11,935 bases of DNA, taken from assembly GCA_002470565.1 (NCBI GenBank), contig DKMQ01000064.1, positions 1-11,935 of the forward strand, in the 5' to 3' direction. This document shows, in pieces, positions 8,035 to 11,935 of the stretch. This stretch comes from Oceanospirillaceae bacterium UBA7410 (GTDB taxonomy: Bacteria > Pseudomonadota > Gammaproteobacteria > Pseudomonadales > Balneatricaceae). Each line of letters begins with the position of its first letter. Position 1 is the first letter of the stretch. The notes beneath the pieces are model-generated. The model made no database searches. It saw nothing but the letters and a program-made list of their open reading frames with translations, and was not told the DNA's origin. The position numbers were made by a program, and so were the translations under genes.

Positions 8035-8927
8035 TACTTAAGCCTGCTGGCATTCAAGCTTACACACTGCTCACGATACAAGGTGCTGTGTGGGGTTCAT
8101 CATTTCAGGCTATCAAATATGCATTGGATGGGTTTGGACCTATGACTATTTCTGCTGGGCGCATATTAATTGCTGCCTTGGTGTTACTAGCCTACGCTTT
8201 AATGAAGGGAGACCGCTTGCCTCGTTCCCCTTGTGTATGGATGAATTTTTTGCTCATTGGTTTTTTTAGTTGCGCCCTACCTTTCTTTCTTATTCCTTGG
8301 GGGGAGCAAACATTAGATTCTGGCAGAGCTTCCATTTTTATGGCCACAAGCCCATTAATAGCGATAGTGCTGGCCTATTTTACTAGCAACAACGAACAAA
8401 TTACCGGTTACAAAGCGCTGGGATTTATCATCGGATTTATTGGAGTGTTGTTTGTTATAGGGCTGGATACTTTCGACTCTGGCGTAGGTGAGTTATTGCC
8501 TCAGCTTGCCATCATTGTGGCTGCTGCCTCTTATGTTGTGTCAGGTGCCATGGTGAAGCAGATGAAAGGGGTGAGCAGCGCTATGCTGGCAGCCGGTGTA
8601 TTGCTTGGGGGCTGTCTTGTTACAGTGCCTGCTAGCTTGTTGCTAGAGAACCCCCTGGGTGATGTAGCTAATGTGTCAGACTCAGCAATTATTGCCTTAG
8701 TCTATTTGGGTTTGGTACCTACTGGTGCAGCTTTTTTTGTGCGTTTTTACCTAATTAGAGTATACGGCTACACTTTTATTGCTCAGGTAGGTTATCTAGT
8801 GCCTTTATTCAGCGTGTTATTTGGCGCTGTTTTGCTAGATGAAACTCTCACCATTTCAATGTTTGTTGGTTTGCTATTGATCTTTGGCGGCATTATGATT
8901 AGCCGCAGGGGTGCCAAGCACTCATAA
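8031..8927 (+). CDS. DMT-superfamily (EamA domain) permease, third of three
   Basis: The 298-residue inner-membrane protein has about ten hydrophobic segments and two EamA repeats. It shows the typical early AVWGSSFQAIKYAL motif, the conserved AGRILIAALVLLAYAL of helix 2, ATSPLIAIVLAYF in helix 4 and FIIGFIGVLFVIG closing repeat one. The ATG overlaps the amidase stop (ATGA at 8031-8034), and TAAGG lies four bases upstream inside the amidase gene, so the two are co-translated. It resembles the common YdcZ/RhaT-like EamA exporters and importers more than the two upstream permeases do. Substrate and direction are unknown. The next gene converges on it with a 15-base gap. Confidence 0.88.
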   Translation: MILKPAGIQAYTLLTIQGAVWGSSFQAIKYALDGFGPMTISAGRILIAALVLLAYALMKGDRLPRSPCVWMNFLLIGFFSCALPFFLIPWGEQTLDSGRASIFMATSPLIAIVLAYFTSNNEQITGYKALGFIIGFIGVLFVIGLDTFDSGVGELLPQLAIIVAAASYVVSGAMVKQMKGVSSAMLAAGVLLGGCLVTVPASLLLENPLGDVANVSDSAIIALVYLGLVPTGAAFFVRFYLIRVYGYTFIAQVGYLVPLFSVLFGAVLLDETLTISMFVGLLLIFGGIMISRRGAKHS

Positions 8928-8928
8928 A

Positions 8929-8948
8929 TTGTAAGCGCCTGATTACAA
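8929..8948. other. inverted repeat at a convergent gene junction
   Basis: TTGTAA (8929-8934) and TTACAA (8943-8948) are perfect inverted copies with an eight-base loop. They cover the 15-base gap between two convergent genes and the stop codon of the minus-strand one. The stem is AT-rich and lacks a clean T-run on either side, so it is at best a weak two-way terminator. Confidence 0.25.
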
Positions 8949-10064
8949 AGAGAAGCTCATCACAGGCTCGCCCAATACATCCATACGCGGATCAATGCCT
9001 AGCCCCGGTGAGGAAGGTGCAGTGACCCAACCATCGCGGCGATCAAAGCCACCTTTGTGGGTTGCATCAGCTGTGGTGATGCTCACCATGTCTCGAGTGT
9101 CTAAGATACAACGCAACAAGTGCGCAGGAATAGTTTGGCCCAAATGAGCAATGGCAGCAAAGGCAATGTCAGAACCCACAGTGTCCTGCACGCTAAGGCT
9201 GTAGCCTGCAGCAATACACATGTCACGCTGGCGACGACAAGGGGTTAGGCCTCCATTTTTGGATATTTTAAGCCCCACTCCTTCTGCACCATCGTCGCTA
9301 ATCAATTGAGCTATGGCAGCATCACTGGTGGCTAGTTCATCCCACACCATAGGTATAGATGTACGCTTTCTAAGGGACATATGCTCACGCCATGTGGCAC
9401 AAGGCGCTTCCAGCACAATATCTGCATGACTGGGTAACAAACGTAAAAAACGCAACGCCGTTTCTACACTCAGCCCGCCATTGGCATCTACGATGAAGTA
9501 CTCTCCTAATTGACGGTCAGCTAAACACGCCATCACCCGATCAGCATCTAACTGCGGGTCTTCGCCAATTTTTATAGAGTGGCCGCGATAGCCTTGTAAT
9601 CTGTGGGCCTGCACACGAGCACGCATAGCTTGTGGGTCTCCTGCATAGATGGAGGAAATAACAGCCATAGGCTGCTGCGTGCGGCCACCCAATAGATCAC
9701 ATACAGGCATGCGTACTGCTTTTCCAAATATATCCCAGCACGCAATATCTATAGCCGCTTTAGCGTGACCATGGCCCACTAAAGCACTATCCATAGCATC
9801 ATAAACTCTATCTACTCTGCGCGGGTCAAGGCCCAATATCATAGGCGCCATTTCTGCAATACCTGCCCTCACGCCCAATGCGTGAGCGGCTACATAAGTG
9901 GCCCCAAACGGCGTGCTTTCTCCAAAACCAGTTAGGCCATTATCGCTAGTCACACGCACTATGGTGGCGTCAAAGGTTTCATATTCTCGGCCACCAGATA
10001 AGCGGTAAGTGCCACCTGCATAGGGTAGGTCCACTTGATACACATCAATTTTACTAATTTTCAT
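8943..10064 (-). CDS. enolase-superfamily (mandelate racemase/muconate lactonising) enzyme, probable hydroxyproline-betaine 2-epimerase or cis-3-hydroxyproline dehydratase relative
   Basis: The 373-residue protein shows the full enolase-superfamily plan. An N-terminal capping domain carries YRLSGGREYETFDATIVRV and GESTPFG. A barrel domain then has Lys165 in GHSIKIG, metal ligands Asp193 (VDANGG), Glu219 (LEAPC) and Asp242 (WDEL), and Lys266 in GLKISKNGG. Lysines at the ends of strands two and six are the acid/base pair of 1,1-proton-transfer epimerases and related dehydratases. From memory, the closest characterised enzymes are HpbD (4-hydroxyproline betaine and proline betaine 2-epimerase) and cis-3-hydroxy-L-proline dehydratase. 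Which one it matches cannot be settled without alignment. The frame is open to 10079, but I prefer the ATG at 10064, where family N-termini (MKISKID) begin and an AGG lies eight bases upstream. It lies 41 bases after the MDR oxidoreductase gene, probably in the same operon. Proline-type betaine catabolism would fit the nearby demethylases (inference). Confidence 0.85.
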   Translation of the reverse strand: MKISKIDVYQVDLPYAGGTYRLSGGREYETFDATIVRVTSDNGLTGFGESTPFGATYVAAHALGVRAGIAEMAPMILGLDPRRVDRVYDAMDSALVGHGHAKAAIDIACWDIFGKAVRMPVCDLLGGRTQQPMAVISSIYAGDPQAMRARVQAHRLQGYRGHSIKIGEDPQLDADRVMACLADRQLGEYFIVDANGGLSVETALRFLRLLPSHADIVLEAPCATWREHMSLRKRTSIPMVWDELATSDAAIAQLISDDGAEGVGLKISKNGGLTPCRRQRDMCIAAGYSLSVQDTVGSDIAFAAIAHLGQTIPAHLLRCILDTRDMVSITTADATHKGGFDRRDGWVTAPSSPGLGIDPRMDVLGEPVMSFSL

Positions 10065-10105
10065 CATAGCAACCTGCATATAAGACTGTGGGCATAATGA
10101 CTTAT

Positions 10106-11179
10106 TTAGGCCTCTGGAATAAGCACTAACTTACCAGTAAATCCTTTTTTCAAAAAATCTGTTTGTGCTTGATGAATGTGTTTTAACGGATAGGTTTTAG
10201 CGACCACTGGTCTAATTTCATCTGCTTCAATGTAGCTTACCAAGTTGTCAAAAACTACCTGCTCTTGATAGGTGCAACCAAAGAAAGTGAGGTCTTTAAG
10301 ATATAGTGTGCGAATATCTAATTCCACCATAGGCCCAGCGATAGCGCCAGCAGTAGCATAACGGCCACCTCTGCGAAGCACTTCAAGTAGCTGCGGCCAA
10401 CCTGGGCCTGCAATTAAATCCACCACTAAATCCACCGAATCAGTGCCTATGGCTGCCACAAGATCGGCCCCTCGTGCCACTAGTATGTCAGCCCCCAAGG
10501 CTTTTACATCGTCATGCTTGGCACTGCCTGCCACAGCAATAACATATGCCCCACGGCGTTTTGCCAGCTGCACAGCCGCAGAGCCTACGCCACCTGATGC
10601 CCCTGTGATTAATACTCGCTCACCTGCTTTTAGGCCTGCTCGGTGTAGCATATTTTCAGCAGTAGAATAAGCACAAGGGATAGAGGCTAGCTCAACATCG
10701 CTCCATGATGTATTCACTGCGTAAGCTTCCACACTTAGCGCACAAGTATATTGTGCAAAGCCACCATTGAGCTCAGACCCAACAGTAATACAGTCAAAGT
10801 CACTAGTGCTGTTTACGCTTTGCTGCATAGAACGCACGATAACCCGCTCACCTATGCGTTCAGAGTTAACTCCTAACCCTACAGCAATGACTTCACCACA
10901 AATGTCAGCGCCTTGAACGATAGGTAGTTTCAAAGACGAACCAGACCATGTTGCTGAAGAGGCATCTAGCTGGTCATAGCCTTCATCGGCGCCACTATTA
11001 GTATCCCCAGTCACTTGTTTTGAATACCAGCCAATACGGGTGTTGATGTCAGTGTTATTCACCCCTGCTGCCAGCACTTTAAGTAATACCTCGCCTGCTT
11101 TAGGCTGTGGCGTAGGTATGTCTGTACGATACACCAGCTGGTCTAAGCCACCATGGCCTATAAGATGCACACCTTTCAT
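10106..11179 (-). CDS. MDR-superfamily (quinone oxidoreductase-like, zinc-free) NAD(P)H-dependent oxidoreductase
   Basis: The 357-residue protein belongs to the medium-chain dehydrogenase/reductase superfamily. A GroES-like N-terminal domain contains MKGVHLIGHGGLD, AAGVNNTDINTRIGWYSK and QGADICGEV. A Rossmann domain has VLITGASGGVGSAAVQLAKRRGAYV (residues 189-213), the AxxGGVG nucleotide loop of quinone oxidoreductases. Asn replaces the cysteine that binds catalytic zinc in alcohol dehydrogenases, so it is probably a zinc-free reductase. Residues about 54-84 form a polar, acidic insertion (TNSGADEGYDQLDASSATWSG). I have seen this in a subset of bacterial members labelled alcohol dehydrogenase, with no firm function. 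The frame stays open to an ATG at 11314, giving 402 residues. No candidate start has a good ribosome site. I chose 11179 because family N-termini begin there and the extra 45 residues look low-complexity and leader-like. It is probably the first gene of an operon with the enolase-superfamily gene. Confidence 0.82.
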   Translation of the reverse strand: MKGVHLIGHGGLDQLVYRTDIPTPQPKAGEVLLKVLAAGVNNTDINTRIGWYSKQVTGDTNSGADEGYDQLDASSATWSGSSLKLPIVQGADICGEVIAVGLGVNSERIGERVIVRSMQQSVNSTSDFDCITVGSELNGGFAQYTCALSVEAYAVNTSWSDVELASIPCAYSTAENMLHRAGLKAGERVLITGASGGVGSAAVQLAKRRGAYVIAVAGSAKHDDVKALGADILVARGADLVAAIGTDSVDLVVDLIAGPGWPQLLEVLRRGGRYATAGAIAGPMVELDIRTLYLKDLTFFGCTYQEQVVFDNLVSYIEADEIRPVVAKTYPLKHIHQAQTDFLKKGFTGKLVLIPEA

Positions 11180-11406
11180 GTGGCTGGGTGCACTAGAATT
11201 TAATGATGGAACGATAGACTTCATAAGGCTTTGCATTAATGATGGAGAGATTGATGAACATAGCAGCTTGATGTATTCCAAACAAGCAATTTTGAAGCTA
11301 ATATTGGTGGGCATAATAGGTGTTAAGTTTTCGCCTTTCTTTATTATTTAGAATAATCTAATATATACAATATCTTAACAAATTATCCATTAAAGCAGAC
11401 TGCGCC
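11180..11406. promoter_or_regulatory. divergent regulatory region between the MDR oxidoreductase and MFS permease genes
   Basis: This 227-base gap is strongly AT-rich near 11340-11385. On the minus strand TTGTTA (11381-11376) and GATTAT (11358-11353) are spaced by 17 bases, both matching consensus in four of six positions. On the plus strand TACAAT (11366-11371) matches a -10 box in five of six, without a clear -35. Two short dyads overlap these boxes: ATTATT-TAG-AATAAT at 11343-11357 and TTAGA-ATAA-TCTAA at 11348-11361. They could be operator sites, though AT-rich DNA gives such dyads by chance. If the MDR gene really starts at 11314, the left part is coding and the gap shrinks to 92 bases. 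Confidence 0.35.
11200..11254. repeat. imperfect direct repeat, 36-base spacing, ahead of the MDR gene
   Basis: An identical 11-mer, TTAATGATGGA, occurs at 11200-11210 and 11236-11246. Extending to 11200-11218 and 11236-11254 gives 16 of 19 matching bases, and weaker likeness continues beyond. The spacing of 36 bases is a multiple of three and, in the extended MDR frame, gives a repeated Pro-Ser-Leu. It could be a tandem operator, or a small duplication inside a longer N-terminus. Confidence 0.6.
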
Positions 11407-11935
11407 ATGGCTACAGACACCACTTTGCCCCTTTTTTATGGGTTAAGAAATAATTATCCTCAGCTTTTTCAGTGGTTGCTACAAGTGTTTTTTGTGGGGC
11501 TAATGTTGGGCACAACTCGAATAGTGATTACGCCTTTGGCTGAGCAAGAGTTTGGCTTAGCTAAGGATTCATTATTACTACTAAGCACCTTTGTGATTGC
11601 CTTTGGTGTGGTTAAAGGCTGCATGAATTTTGTTGCCGGTTTCTGGGCCGAAAAAATTGGTCGCAAACCAGTTCATGTTGCGGGATGGCTTATTGCCTTA
11701 CCCATTCCAGTGTTATTTTATTTCGCCCAGTCATGGGCTTGGGTAGTTTTTGCTACGGTACTTTTGGGCATTAACCAAGGCCTTACTTGGTCTATGAGCC
11801 AAACTGCCAAACTAGACTTTACTACAGCTAATGAGCGCGGGCTTACTATTGGTTTAAATGAATTTTCAGGCTACACAGGGGTTGCACTAGGTGGGATAGC
11901 AAGCGCTTATATCAGCCAGTGGCTGGGGCTTAAAA
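11407..11935 (+). CDS. MFS-family permease, N-terminal part (gene continues past the window)
   Basis: From the ATG at 11407 the frame stays open for 176 codons to the window edge. The protein begins with a short polar segment (MATDTTLPLFYGLRNNYPQL), then hydrophobic helices at about residues 22-44, 55-80, 90-108 and 113-135. Between helices two and three lies AEKIGRKPVHVAGW, the loop 2-3 motif (G-x-x-x-D/E-R-x-G-R-R/K type) that marks major facilitator transporters. Further on come GINQGLTWSMSQTAKLD and ERGLTIGLNEFSGYTGVALGG. This belongs to a recognisable bacterial MFS subgroup, but I know of no established substrate. About half to two thirds of the protein is missing. The gene is divergent from the MDR oxidoreductase and its ribosome site is weak. 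Confidence 0.85.
   Translation, partial: MATDTTLPLFYGLRNNYPQLFQWLLQVFFVGLMLGTTRIVITPLAEQEFGLAKDSLLLLSTFVIAFGVVKGCMNFVAGFWAEKIGRKPVHVAGWLIALPIPVLFYFAQSWAWVVFATVLLGINQGLTWSMSQTAKLDFTTANERGLTIGLNEFSGYTGVALGGIASAYISQWLGLK

Noticed and set aside
10443..10670. Plus-strand open frames opposite the MDR gene (also 11040-11351)
   Set aside because: Antisense to the MDR domain motifs; composition is that of a shadow frame.

Overview
The window is chromosomal-looking DNA from a proteobacterium. It has ten densely packed protein genes (two cut by the window edges) on both strands, with short intergenic gaps and several stop/start overlaps. The protein set suggests a heterotroph that eats methylated amines and amino-acid derivatives, of the sort common in marine Alpha- and Gammaproteobacteria: an MttB-superfamily methyltransferase, a covalent-FAD demethylase with a GcvT half, DMT/EamA permeases, an amidase, and an enolase-superfamily enzyme close to hydroxyproline-betaine epimerase. 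GC content looks moderate by eye and codon use seems uniform. I cannot place the species. I see no tRNA, rRNA, CRISPR, insertion sequence, integrase or phage gene. No gene-free stretch exceeds 300 bases.

Left block (1-3657, minus strand): a promoter near 3.72 kb drives an FAD-dependent, GcvT-fused N-methyl oxidoreductase (812 aa). Seven bases after it begins an MttB-superfamily methyltransferase, which runs off the left edge. Both steps remove methyl groups from nitrogen, one probably to a corrinoid protein and one oxidatively to folate, so the pair looks like a stepwise demethylation operon.

Centre block (3790-8927, plus strand): a GcvA-type LysR regulator is divergent from the demethylation operon across 132 bases. 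It is followed by two EamA permeases sharing one base (TAATG), then an amidase, then a third EamA permease overlapping the amidase by four bases (ATGA). Three permeases around one amidase suggests movement of an amide or amino-acid-like substrate and its product.

Right block (8943-11179, minus strand): a zinc-free MDR NAD(P)H oxidoreductase lies upstream of an enolase-superfamily racemase/epimerase or dehydratase whose visible catalytic residues fit the hydroxyproline-betaine 2-epimerase / cis-3-hydroxyproline dehydratase group. At the right edge a divergent MFS permease starts at 11407 and leaves the window.

Reading across blocks (inference): the locus may take up a betaine such as a proline-betaine type compound, adjust its stereochemistry and strip its N-methyl groups, with the LysR protein as local regulator. 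No gene is a wholly new family. The novelty, if any, is in the combination, the unknown substrates, and a few regulatory structures (overlapping divergent promoters and a 36-base-spaced direct repeat ahead of the MDR gene).
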